A DNA stretch of 64,000 bases from Apostichopus japonicus (Eukaryota; Echinodermata; Holothuroidea; Aspidochirotida; Stichopodidae), in the NCBI RefSeq assembly GCF_037975245.1, contig NC_092566.1, positions 10,231,501-10,295,500 on the forward strand. The letters run 5' to 3'. How positions within the stretch are numbered: the stretch's first letter is position 1; each line of letters starts with the position of its first letter. The notes under the pieces are model-generated. The model saw only the letters and a list, made by a program, of their open reading frames with translations, was not told the DNA's origin and searched no databases. This document shows, piece by piece, positions 1 through 8,801 of this stretch. Both the position numbers and the translations under genes were made by a program.

Positions 1-200
1 TAGAGATCAAACATGATGCTATCCAACTCGAAAATCATTTGTGATTCCTAAAGCCGGATCTCGAAAGAGATACTTTGAACAGACTTTATGTTAATGCAAT
101 GGAGGTAAACGACAAAGGCAAATGAATATATATAAATGAAAATATATAAATGAATGAAAATCGTAATGAGTTGGAAAATCAAGAACAGTGAAAAAACTTT

Positions 201-274
201 CAGCCTCCACCGGGATTCGAACCACGGGCCTCCCGCTCTGTACGCGGACACCCTAACCACTAGGCTATGGACGC
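201..274 (-). promoter_or_regulatory. tRNA-like head of the repeat unit with pol III A and B boxes
   Basis: On the minus strand this reads as a degenerate tRNA. The A box TAGCCTAGTGG is at 267-257 and the B box GGTTCGAATCC at 223-213. An acceptor-like pairing GCGTCCA/TGGAGGC has one mismatch, and an anticodon stem TCCGC/GCGGG closes a 7-nt loop with U33. The T stem is mispaired, so this is a pseudo-tRNA promoter of a SINE and not a working tRNA gene. The same head occurs in every array copy and in the diverged copies near 19340, 48430 and 57780. Confidence 0.75.
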
Positions 275-559
275 TGATTGTATGTCCAGAGGTTCGAAAC
301 CGGTAAGGAAGATCGTAATTCCACTGTAGGCGTTTGTCACCTATATCGAACAATACTAGTTCTGTTTTTGGTGACATATTTTGCCCTACTCTAGAGATCA
401 AACATGATGCTATCCAACTCGAAAATCATTTGTGATTCCTAAAGCCGGATCTCGAAAGAGATACTTTGAACAGACTTTATGTTAATGCAATGGAGGTAAA
501 CGACAAAGGCAAATGAATATATATAAATGAAAATCGTAATGAGTTGGAAAATCAAGAAC

Positions 560-563
560 AGTG
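560..563. repeat. Target-site duplication AGTG, left
   Basis: AGTG precedes the left LTR, and the same four bases follow the right LTR at 8798-8801. The undisturbed array copies read caagaacagtgaaaaaac here, so the insertion point and the 4-bp duplication can be read exactly. Confidence 0.9.
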
Positions 564-1084
564 TGTAACCCCAGGTTGATCGCTCCCATCCAGGGGACAT
601 TAGCCTTTAGGGAAGCGGGGGTTCTTCGGCTGTAATGGGGTCAACTACCTGCACCGAGATACTCGATTGTCCTTAAGCGCACATATAAACTATGCGCCTC
701 GTGACGTATAAGGACCCTACCTTACTACTGCTGTAACTACTGGCTCGTCTGAGTCAACATACAAACAAACAGAATAATACAAAAGCGTATGTTTAGTTAT
801 GCGGTATATATTCATAACTAACTAAAGAAAGAGAAGAGAACAGAAAATAACAAATGGAGGTTAACAACGGTATTAAACAACAACTGTCACTAGTTGTCAA
901 CATAATTAAACAATAAAAGTACAATCAATCCAATTTCGGGATGGACCACTATATAGCTGGGGGCTGGGGCTCACTCCCTCTCTAGACCCGCTCGGCCGTC
1001 TTTCGAGTCCGGGGAACATCATGGCCTGGTGGGGAGGGGGCATCTTAAGACCAGGACGTTTAGACACGCCCACCCAAACCAAGG

Positions 1085-1167
1085 ACCTGTTTAGAAATTA
1101 AAGAGTAATTTCTAATGATGATGTCTCCGACATCCTAACGACGGCTGAGGGCTGTCAAGTGAGTGGC
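1085..1167. repeat. 83-bp hairpin-bearing repeat in left LTR, copy 1
   Basis: Direct repeat with 1881-1963. It holds a perfect 10-bp inverted repeat TTAGAAATTA/TAATTTCTAA with a 5-nt loop (1091-1115) and a 6-bp one GATGTC-tcc-GACATC just after it. It therefore occurs twice per LTR and four times per element. Confidence 0.85.
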
Positions 1168-1880
1168 CTAACTTACGTAAAAATTATAATCAATACAATG
1201 GGCTCAGTGCCAACTAAAATATGGGACAATTCTATAACAAGTACACTCTAATCATTAAGGCTAAATATAAATGAAATATGACTCCAGTAAATAGCATTAT
1301 AAGTAATAAAGCACACATCTAGCCGACGTGGCAGTCAATGACGGACACCAATGCAGTAAGTCTCAGTCAAGTGCTAATTGCCCTAACCCAATTACTAGCA
1401 TGTTCCTAATAGACAACTAAATGCATAAATACTAAAATAACATAACACAATATATACCCTACATGATAAGTCTCTCATAAACATATCATATGTACCAACA
1501 AACAGTATAGCAAAACTATTTAGGGTCAACCTCTGACAAGGACTGTCACCAAGGGAGCTATAGGACATACATCAGCTAATATGGGTTTCACAAAAGGGTA
1601 AATTCTAATATGCATGTAGCATATAGGCTTAGTGTAACCTATAGAGTACACAATACAGAAATAATCATAATGGGATAAACAAGATTTGCTGTATGTCATT
1701 ATCAATGAACCACATAGTTATACTAACTTACACAAGGGATGGTGAAGTATATCAATCCATGGTATGACTTTAATTAACTTAGATATAATACATCTCTGTG
1801 TGCTTGAAGCCATCACAGAGTAACTGAACATTACTATTAAACTTAAGAAGCTTACTTCTGAAAAATACAAAGTGGTTCAT

Positions 1881-1963
1881 ACCTGTTTAGAAATTAAAGA
1901 GTAATTTCTAATGATGATGTCTCCGACATCCTAACGACGGCTGAGGGCTGTCAAGTGAGTGGC
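1881..1963. repeat. 83-bp hairpin-bearing repeat in left LTR, copy 2
   Basis: Identical by eye to 1085-1167. The two copies bracket a ~713-bp AT-rich segment of the LTR. The tails diverge sharply (gagtggcCTAA against gagtggcACAG), so the repeat has definite edges. Confidence 0.85.
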
Positions 1964-2453
1964 ACAGATCGCTGGTAAACTGGCCTTCTTATAGAGCCAG
2001 GGGACAGTACCCTAAGACAATACAACTTCCTGCCCAGCCCAAATAAGGAGATAAATGAACCAGCTGATCGGCCTACTCATTACCGGAAAACACCAACATT
2101 GCTCAATAACCACTAAGACAACAGGTGTAAACAACTTAGTGACGTAGTCCCAGAGAATGAGTTCATTCAACAAAGAGGTGAACAGAGGGTCACCCGTTTG
2201 CAGAAGGTCTCTCTCACTCTGGGGACAGCTTAGCTCACTAATGGGTTATGGTGGTTTTACTCTCTGGTACACTTGGAGGACAAAGCAATGTCATTCCAAG
2301 AATACAGATTTAGTCATTACAACTTCCTGCAATGAAGTGACAGGCCATTGAACTCCTAGAGCACCCGAGAATATGTAGGGGGAGCCTATCACAGGGAGGG
2401 GGAAATCTAAATTCTAGTACTTCCTAATTTACCAAAAAATTAGGGGTGCTACA

Positions 2454-2466
2454 CACTCCCCTCACA
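2454..2466 (-). promoter_or_regulatory. Polypurine tract, minus orientation
   Basis: The minus strand reads TGTGAGGGGAGTG directly against the LTR end that begins TGTAGCACCCC. This is where a plus-strand-primer polypurine tract would sit if the element is read on the minus strand. On the plus strand, this position should hold a primer-binding site, and none is present. Confidence 0.72.
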
Positions 2467-2470
2467 AAAT

Positions 2471-2488
2471 CTGGTCGTCCTCGACCAG
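2471..2488. other. 7-bp stem hairpin beside the polypurine tract
   Basis: CTGGTCG-TCCT-CGACCAG is a perfect 7-bp stem with a 4-nt loop, about 4 bp from the purine tract. Role unknown. It could be a fold near the PPT, or a leftover of a former minus-strand coding end. Confidence 0.6.
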
Positions 2489-2793
2489 CAACTGCTAGTC
2501 CAAAACTAAACAAAATCCAACTAAAAAACAACCTAAACCAAACAGAAGATTAAGATAAAACAGACTTTTAAACACCAAACTCAAATACCAGTACTAGTTC
2601 AGTAAGGGCCCTGTGGATGACATGTGATCGCCTGGTGCACTAAAAATATAACTTGCCATATAAATCTGCCAACACTCATGACTCTGCAGCTTGAGCACAA
2701 GTAATTGCAAAATACCCCGCATAGGTAATGACAAAGAAACATTAGCAAAGCTCAATCGTAAAGGTGTGGAGAGCCGGGACACATGGTGAGAGA

Positions 2794-5700
2794 ATGCCAG
2801 AGACCCCCCAATGCAGAACTGGTGCAGCGAAGGCTTCTCGAGAGATCGCAACGACCCTCGGGAAACGAGGTAGGGCGTCACCACAGGGACAACGAGGCGC
2901 CCCGTCGGTAAATATCTTGTCCCACAGTCATAGTGGTTCGGTTAGTACTAGTGGTATCCCCACAGGGTTAGTGGGGGATGCCCCTACTACTTCAGTGTTG
3001 CTGGATGGGCAGGAGTGTGAGGCGTTACTGGACACTGGTTCACAGGTAACGTGTGTAGCAAAGTCCTTCTACGAGAGAAGGCTTCCTCACAGTAAACTCC
3101 ACCCCCTAAGTGAGTTAGGACTCACAGGTGCAGGGGGGCATGTGGTCCCCTACCTGGGGTATATCAGTGTCACCATCACCCCTTCCGGAGGTGATGCAGG
3201 GACGCGGCGTAAGGTAAGAACCCTTGCGCTAATCCTTCCTGATAGCCTTTCCACAACCAAGGTACCCGTACTAATTGGAACAAACACTGCTCTGTTGCTG
3301 ACCCTACTGAAGGATTGTCGCCGTAAGGGTGGACGTCGCTTTATCCGTAAGCTCAAGGTGAGTCCCAGGTGGGCTACAGCTTACAAACTTGCCGCCTCAT
3401 TGAACGAGTGTGGTAAGGATGGTTGTACAGGGTCAGTAAGAGTACAGGGAGATAGAGTTGTGCCAGCGAATGGCACTATTGACATAACTTGTGGGATAAG
3501 AAATCCGTTGGGTATAGAGGTCGATGTCCTGGTAGAAGGTCATCCCTGCCTGTCAAGGGGCCTCCATGTACCCCCTTGCTTGAACAAGTTGGCGAAAGGT
3601 GGCACTTGCCCAATCAAGCTGACGGTACAGAATCACTCCGGTAGAGAAGTGAAATTACAGGATGGTCATCTCATTGGGAAAGTTTTTCTACCCGGTAGCG
3701 TTAAGCCATTGGTACCTAATAATCAATGTAATGTTTTTACCTCAAGCCACCAGGTCAGCGCACCAAAACAATTGCCCTTCGATCTGAAAGATTCACCGAT
3801 CACGACTGAGTGGAAACAGAGGTTTATTGACGTCCTGACGAGACATCAAAACGCTTTCTCCAACGATGACCTCGACATTGGGTGTACCTCGGCTGTTAAG
3901 CATCAGATTCGGCTAACAGATGACTCCCCTTTTCGACAGAAGAGCCGAAGGATTTCCCCAGCAGATTTTGAGGATACAAGGAGACACCTACAGGACCTGC
4001 TGACGAAGGGTATCATCCGTGAGTCATCAAGTCCCTATGCTTCACCCATTGTCTTGGTAAGAAAAAAGAACAACGATATTAGACTCACTGTTGACTATCG
4101 TCTCCTTAATTCTCGTACAGTACGTGACCAGTACAACATACCGAAGATTGAGGATACATTCCATTCTCTGAGCGGAGCTGCCTGGTTCTCTTGCCTGGAT
4201 CTGAAGTCTGGGTACTACCAGATAGAGATGGACGAAGTAGACAAAGCCAAAACTGCGTTCTGGTGTCCCCTAGGGTTCTACGAATTCAACCGTATGCCCC
4301 AAGGTATCTGCAATGCCCCTGCCACTTTCCAACGGCTGATGGAGAAGTGCATGGGTGATATGGCTTTCACAGATGTGTTGGTTTATCTGGACGACTTACT
4401 TGTATTCTCACGTACGTTGGAGGAACACGTGCAGAAGTTAGACAAGGTTTTGACGCGTTTGGAGGAGTTTGGATTGAGGCTAAACCCAGACAAGTGTCAG
4501 TTCGTCCATCCTTCTGTGAAATGCCTCGGTCACGTCATCTCTGCCGGAGGTGTGCAAACAGATCCGGATAAGATCTCTGCTGTAACCACCTGGCCGAGAC
4601 CCCAGAATGTACGAGAACTGAAGTCCTTCTTAGGTTTTTCCGGATATTATCGCCGTTTTATCCAGCACTACAGCAGGATAGCGAAGCCTCTGAACGACTT
4701 GAGCAGACTCTACGAGCCAGTGAGGAAAGGTCGTAAAGGTAGGCCCAAGAGTCCCCAAAATCAACCCGGGCCACGCCCTAGTCCAGATACTCCATTTGGT
4801 GACAAATGGGATCAACAGTGTCAGGAGGCATTCGAAATGTTAATTCAAAGGTTAACAACAGCCCCCACGCTGCTTTTTGCTGACTATAGTGCTCCATTTG
4901 TACTCCATACAGACGCAAGCACCAGTGGACTCGGAGCAGCCTTATACCAGCAGAACAACGGCAGGCTACAACCAGTAGCGTATGCTAGCCGTGGGCTCTC
5001 GAAGAGTGAGGCCAACTATCCAGCCCACAAGTTAGAGTTCTTGGCCCTGAAGTGGGCTGTCACAGATAAGTTCTCAGACTATTTGTACGGTAACCATTTC
5101 ACTGTTCTCACTGATAACAACCCATTGACTTATGTCTTAACCACAGCTAAGCTTGACGCTACAGGTCACCGTTGGCTGGCTGCCCTAGCCACTTTTGATT
5201 TTGACATCAAGTACAAGCCAGGGAAGCAAAACCAGGATGCGGACGGCCTCTCTAGACGGCCCCAGGAGCCCCCTCCCGATGACGATGAGTACATTGAGTT
5301 TCAGCGACAGGCGAACTGTATGCGGGAGAAGTTCCTCAACCAGCCAATGGAGACATACGTCGAAGCAGAGGTTAACCAGCTCCACTGCAGTCCTAAGGCA
5401 GTGACAGTCCCCCACGAAGTAGTGGACGCGGTATGTCTGGGACTTCACGTGGCAAATGTGATAGAGCCTTCCGGTGTGAGCCCTGGTGACCCACAGCTGG
5501 CTCTGATAGAATCAGTGTGTGACTCTCCGGAGGTGTTTCCAGAACAGTTTGCTGAAACCTTAGTCCTTGGTCAAGATTCACTGCCAGGCATCGAGCCAAA
5601 AGATTGGGCCCAGCACCAGGACGAGGATGAAACCATTAGGAGGGTCAAAGCTTTTGTGATCAGGGGTACTAGGCCAGACAAAACGGAGTTTGCTGACTTA

Positions 5701-6912
5701 TCTCTGGAAGCTAAGCTACTCCTGAGGCAATGGGGTAAGTTTGTACTTCGAGAAAATATCCTCTATCGTAAGGTAGTGGACCCCCTGAGTGAAGAAGGTA
5801 AGCTGCAACTTGTTCTACCGTTTAGGTATCGCACAGAGGCCATGAAGGGTCTCCATGATGATGTAGGGCACCCAAGTTCTGACCGAACTCTGGATCTGGT
5901 GAGATCGAGATTCTTCTGGCCTAAGATGGGTGCTGATGTGTTAGAGAAATGTAGAAGTTGCGAGCGTTGTATCCGGAGGAAGGCCAGGGCCCATAACTCA
6001 GCTTCTTTGGTGTCGATCACTACCACTCGCCCCCTGGAACTGTTATGCATGGACTTCTTGAAGATCGAGCCAGACTCTAGGGACACTAGAAATGTCTTAG
6101 TGATCACCGACCATTTCACCCGCTACGCTTTTGCAATACCAACCCGGGATCAGAAGGCCACCACGGTTGCCAAGGCCCTTTGGGAACATGTCTTTGTGCA
6201 CTACGGCTTCCCAGAACGCCTTCATTCTGACCAGGGGCGTGATTTCGAGTCACGTGTCATCAAGGAGCTGTGTGATCTGCTGGACATTAAAAAGTCACGT
6301 ACCACCCCGTACCATCCCCAGGGTAACGGACAGTGCGAAAGGTTTAACCAGACCCTCCTCAACTTGCTCGGGACCCTGGAGGATGAGAAGAAAGAACACT
6401 GGCGTATCCATGTGGCCCCGCTTGTACACGCATACAATTGCACCAGAAACGAGGCAACAGGTATGTCACCATACTCTCTTATGTTTGGACGGGAGCCTAG
6501 GTTGCCAATTGACTTGCGGTTAGGAGTGGGCCCAGGCCCCGATGAGCCTGTTTCTCACCAGAGGTATGCTGCTCGTCTCAAACACAGACTACAGCGGGCA
6601 CACCAACTGGCCGGAAGTAAAGCTGACAGAAAGGCAGCAGCCAACGAGCAACGCTACAATGCTGGAGTTCGTGAGTCGGCCCTCCAGGCAGGTGACCGTG
6701 TTCTCGTGAGGAATGTGAAGCTCCGAGGAGGTCACAAGTTGGCAAATCGATGGGAAGACACAGTCTATGTAGTGGTCAGAAGATGTGGGGAGGACATGCC
6801 AGTTTTTGAGGTAAGACCTGAGGGTTGTGATGGCCAAGCCCGCACCCTACATAGAAATATGCTCTTACCATGCCGGTTTGCCCCAGCCCCACGTTGGGCG
6901 CCATTTTTGTAA
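2794..6912 (+). CDS. pol: Ty3/gypsy Pol polyprotein (protease, RT, RNase H, integrase)
   Basis: Intact 1372-codon frame counted from the first ATG. The frame is open from 2746, just after a stop, with no earlier ATG. Domains in order: aspartic protease with LLDTGS (Asp80); reverse transcriptase with LDLKSGYYQ (Asp469) and YLDD (531-534); RNase H with HTDAS (Asp707), Glu748, TDNNP (Asp774) and DADGLSR (Asp817); integrase zinc finger (His1021, His1026, CRSCERC from 1053); integrase core Asp1087, Asp1146, Glu1182 (D-x35-E). A GPY/F-like module and an LHRNMLLPC motif close the protein, and there is no chromodomain. All catalytic residues are present. Just upstream of the ATG, in frame, is VWRAGTHGERMPET, which fits the spacing of a Gag CCHC knuckle with all four zinc ligands replaced. 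The last residues are encoded by the complement of the PBS, and the stop codon lies inside the right LTR. Expression needs a plus-strand transcript, antisense to a PBS-primed genome. Confidence 0.93.
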   Translation: MPETPQCRTGAAKASREIATTLGKRGRASPQGQRGAPSVNILSHSHSGSVSTSGIPTGLVGDAPTTSVLLDGQECEALLDTGSQVTCVAKSFYERRLPHSKLHPLSELGLTGAGGHVVPYLGYISVTITPSGGDAGTRRKVRTLALILPDSLSTTKVPVLIGTNTALLLTLLKDCRRKGGRRFIRKLKVSPRWATAYKLAASLNECGKDGCTGSVRVQGDRVVPANGTIDITCGIRNPLGIEVDVLVEGHPCLSRGLHVPPCLNKLAKGGTCPIKLTVQNHSGREVKLQDGHLIGKVFLPGSVKPLVPNNQCNVFTSSHQVSAPKQLPFDLKDSPITTEWKQRFIDVLTRHQNAFSNDDLDIGCTSAVKHQIRLTDDSPFRQKSRRISPADFEDTRRHLQDLLTKGIIRESSSPYASPIVLVRKKNNDIRLTVDYRLLNSRTVRDQYNIPKIEDTFHSLSGAAWFSCLDLKSGYYQIEMDEVDKAKTAFWCPLGFYEFNRMPQGICNAPATFQRLMEKCMGDMAFTDVLVYLDDLLVFSRTLEEHVQKLDKVLTRLEEFGLRLNPDKCQFVHPSVKCLGHVISAGGVQTDPDKISAVTTWPRPQNVRELKSFLGFSGYYRRFIQHYSRIAKPLNDLSRLYEPVRKGRKGRPKSPQNQPGPRPSPDTPFGDKWDQQCQEAFEMLIQRLTTAPTLLFADYSAPFVLHTDASTSGLGAALYQQNNGRLQPVAYASRGLSKSEANYPAHKLEFLALKWAVTDKFSDYLYGNHFTVLTDNNPLTYVLTTAKLDATGHRWLAALATFDFDIKYKPGKQNQDADGLSRRPQEPPPDDDEYIEFQRQANCMREKFLNQPMETYVEAEVNQLHCSPKAVTVPHEVVDAVCLGLHVANVIEPSGVSPGDPQLALIESVCDSPEVFPEQFAETLVLGQDSLPGIEPKDWAQHQDEDETIRRVKAFVIRGTRPDKTEFADLSLEAKLLLRQWGKFVLRENILYRKVVDPLSEEGKLQLVLPFRYRTEAMKGLHDDVGHPSSDRTLDLVRSRFFWPKMGADVLEKCRSCERCIRRKARAHNSASLVSITTTRPLELLCMDFLKIEPDSRDTRNVLVITDHFTRYAFAIPTRDQKATTVAKALWEHVFVHYGFPERLHSDQGRDFESRVIKELCDLLDIKKSRTTPYHPQGNGQCERFNQTLLNLLGTLEDEKKEHWRIHVAPLVHAYNCTRNEATGMSPYSLMFGREPRLPIDLRLGVGPGPDEPVSHQRYAARLKHRLQRAHQLAGSKADRKAAANEQRYNAGVRESALQAGDRVLVRNVKLRGGHKLANRWEDTVYVVVRRCGEDMPVFEVRPEGCDGQARTLHRNMLLPCRFAPAPRWAPFL
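6886..6903 (-). promoter_or_regulatory. Primer-binding site for tRNA-Lys, minus orientation
   Basis: The minus strand reads TGGCGCCCAACGTGGGGC, which is the exact complement of the 3' end, CCA included, of eukaryotic tRNA-Lys(CUU). It is the same 18 bases used by tRNA-Lys1,2-primed retroviruses. The match runs one base further. It lies 4 bases (aaaa) from the LTR edge in minus orientation, as a PBS should. On the plus strand this DNA encodes the C-terminus of Pol. Confidence 0.88.
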
Positions 6913-8797
6913 CCCCAGGTTGATCGCTCCCATCCAGGGGACATTAGCCTTTAGGGAAGCGGGGGTTCTTCGGCTGTAATGGGGTCAACTACCTGCACCG
7001 AGATACTCGATTGTCCTTAAGCGCACATATAAACTATGCGCCTCGTGACGTATAAGGACCCTACCTTACTACTGCTGTAACTACTGGCTCGTCTGAGTCA
7101 ACATACAAACAAACAGAATAATACAAAAGCGTATGTTTAGTTATGCGGTATATATTCATAACTAACTAAAGAAAGAGAAGAGAACAGAAAATAACAAATG
7201 GAGGTTAACAACGGTATTAAACAACAACTGTCACTAGTTGTCAACATAATTAAACAATAAAAGTACAATCAATCCAATTTCGGGATGGACCACTATATAG
7301 CTGGGGGCTGGGGCTCACTCCCTCTCTAGACCCGCTCGGCCGTCTTTCGAGTCCGGGGAACATCATGGCCTGGTGGGGAGGGGGCATCTTAAGACCAGGA
7401 CGTTTAGACACGCCCACCCAAACCAAGGACCTGTTTAGAAATTAAAGAGTAATTTCTAATGATGATGTCTCCGACATCCTAACGACGGCTGAGGGCTGTC
7501 AAGTGAGTGGCCTAACTTACGTAAAAATTATAATCAATACAATGGGCTCAGTGCCAACTAAAATATGGGACAATTCTATAACAAGTACACTCTAATCATT
7601 AAGGCTAAATATAAATGAAATATGACTCCAGTAAATAGCATTATAAGTAATAAAGCACACATCTAGCCGACGTGGCAGTCAATGACGGACACCAATGCAG
7701 TAAGTCTCAGTCAAGTGCTAATTGCCCTAACCCAATTACTAGCATGTTCCTAATAGACAACTAAATGCATAAATACTAAAATAACATAACACAATATATA
7801 CCCTACATGATAAGTCTCTCATAAACATATCATATGTACCAACAAACAGTATAGCAAAACTATTTAGGGTCAACCTCTGACAAGGACTGTCACCAAGGGA
7901 GCTATAGGACATACATCAGCTAATATGGGTTTCACAAAAGGGTAAATTCTAATATGCATGTAGCATATAGGCTTAGTGTAACCTATAGAGTACACAATAC
8001 AGAAATAATCATAATGGGATAAACAAGATTTGCTGTATGTCATTATCAATGAACCACATAGTTATACTAACTTACACAAGGGATGGTGAAGTATATCAAT
8101 CCATGGTATGACTTTAATTAACTTAGATATAATACATCTCTGTGTGCTTGAAGCCATCACAGAGTAACTGAACATTACTATTAAACTTAAGAAGCTTACT
8201 TCTGAAAAATACAAAGTGGTTCATACCTGTTTAGAAATTAAAGAGTAATTTCTAATGATGATGTCTCCGACATCCTAACGACGGCTGAGGGCTGTCAAGT
8301 GAGTGGCACAGATCGCTGGTAAACTGGCCTTCTTATAGAGCCAGGGGACAGTACCCTAAGACAATACAACTTCCTGCCCAGCCCAAATAAGGAGATAAAT
8401 GAACCAGCTGATCGGCCTACTCATTACCGGAAAACACCAACATTGCTCAATAACCACTAAGACAACAGGTGTAAACAACTTAGTGACGTAGTCCCAGAGA
8501 ATGAGTTCATTCAACAAAGAGGTGAACAGAGGGTCACCCGTTTGCAGAAGGTCTCTCTCACTCTGGGGACAGCTTAGCTCACTAATGGGTTATGGTGGTT
8601 TTACTCTCTGGTACACTTGGAGGACAAAGCAATGTCATTCCAAGAATACAGATTTAGTCATTACAACTTCCTGCAATGAAGTGACAGGCCATTGAACTCC
8701 TAGAGCACCCGAGAATATGTAGGGGGAGCCTATCACAGGGAGGGGGAAATCTAAATTCTAGTACTTCCTAATTTACCAAAAAATTAGGGGTGCTACA
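6908..8797. repeat. Right LTR, 1890 bp
   Basis: Same sequence and length as 564-2453. It contains the stop codon of pol at 6910-6912, and the 83-bp hairpin repeats at 7429-7511 and 8225-8307. Confidence 0.93.
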
Positions 8798-8801
8798 AGT
8801 G
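8798..8801. repeat. Target-site duplication AGTG, right
   Basis: Partner of 560-563. The array sequence agtgaaaaaactttcag resumes here. Confidence 0.9.

Larger units (their letters stand above)
1..563 (-). repeat. Tandem array of ~373-bp tRNA-derived unit, left part
   Basis: About one and a half copies of a unit that recurs at 8802-11036 and, inverted, at 58086-59057. The motif tagagatcaaacatgatgc marks each copy, at 1 and 392 here. The first copy is 391 bp because an 18-bp stretch of the AT-rich part (aaatatataaatgaatg-like) is duplicated around 130-160. Read on the minus strand, the unit begins with a tRNA-like head and continues into a body with no coding logic, although it happens to hold an open frame of about 111 codons in every copy. 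The array runs off the left edge of the window. I interpret it as a tRNA-derived SINE that became a local satellite. Confidence 0.85.
564..2453. repeat. Left LTR, 1890 bp
   Basis: TGTAACCCC...GGTGCTACA, matching 6908-8797 throughout by eye. TATA-like elements occur on both strands: plus TATAAA at 684-689 and TATATAG at 950-956 (followed by tcactcc about 20 bp on), and minus TATAAG near 1996-1991. AATAAA is at 912-917 on the plus strand. These do not settle which strand carries the genomic promoter. The open frame at 2157-2351 is repeated in the right LTR and shows no known domain. Confidence 0.93.
564..8797 (+). mobile_element. Ty3/gypsy-type LTR retrotransposon with pol antisense to PBS and PPT, no gag
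   Basis: An 8234-bp element flanked by AGTG duplications, with 1890-bp LTRs starting TGTAACCCC and ending GGTGCTACA. The two LTRs show no difference by eye and have equal length, so insertion was recent. Internal DNA is only ~4.45 kb and is filled by one pol ORF on the plus strand. The order protease-RT-RNase H-integrase is that of Ty3/gypsy. The cis signals run the other way: an 18-base perfect tRNA-Lys primer-binding site lies on the minus strand beside the right LTR, and a polypurine tract on the minus strand beside the left LTR. No primer site follows the left LTR and no purine tract precedes the right LTR. Gag is absent on both strands. The strand given is that of pol; a genomic RNA primed at this PBS would be minus-strand. 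Confidence 0.93.

Noticed and set aside
201-274. Functional tRNA gene in each repeat unit
   Set aside because: A and B boxes and some stems are present, but the T stem is mispaired and the anticodon loop changes between copies (ACA, TTA, ATA). It fits a SINE head, not a tRNA gene.
2157-2351. 64-codon frame inside the left LTR, repeated at 8501-8695
   Set aside because: No recognisable domain; present twice only because the LTRs are identical.
2594-6837. Minus-strand frames opposite pol (for example 6589-6837, 5763-6119) as a sense gag or pol
   Set aside because: They are short shadows of the pol coding strand, carry no Gag or Pol motif, and do not provide a coding region in the PBS orientation.
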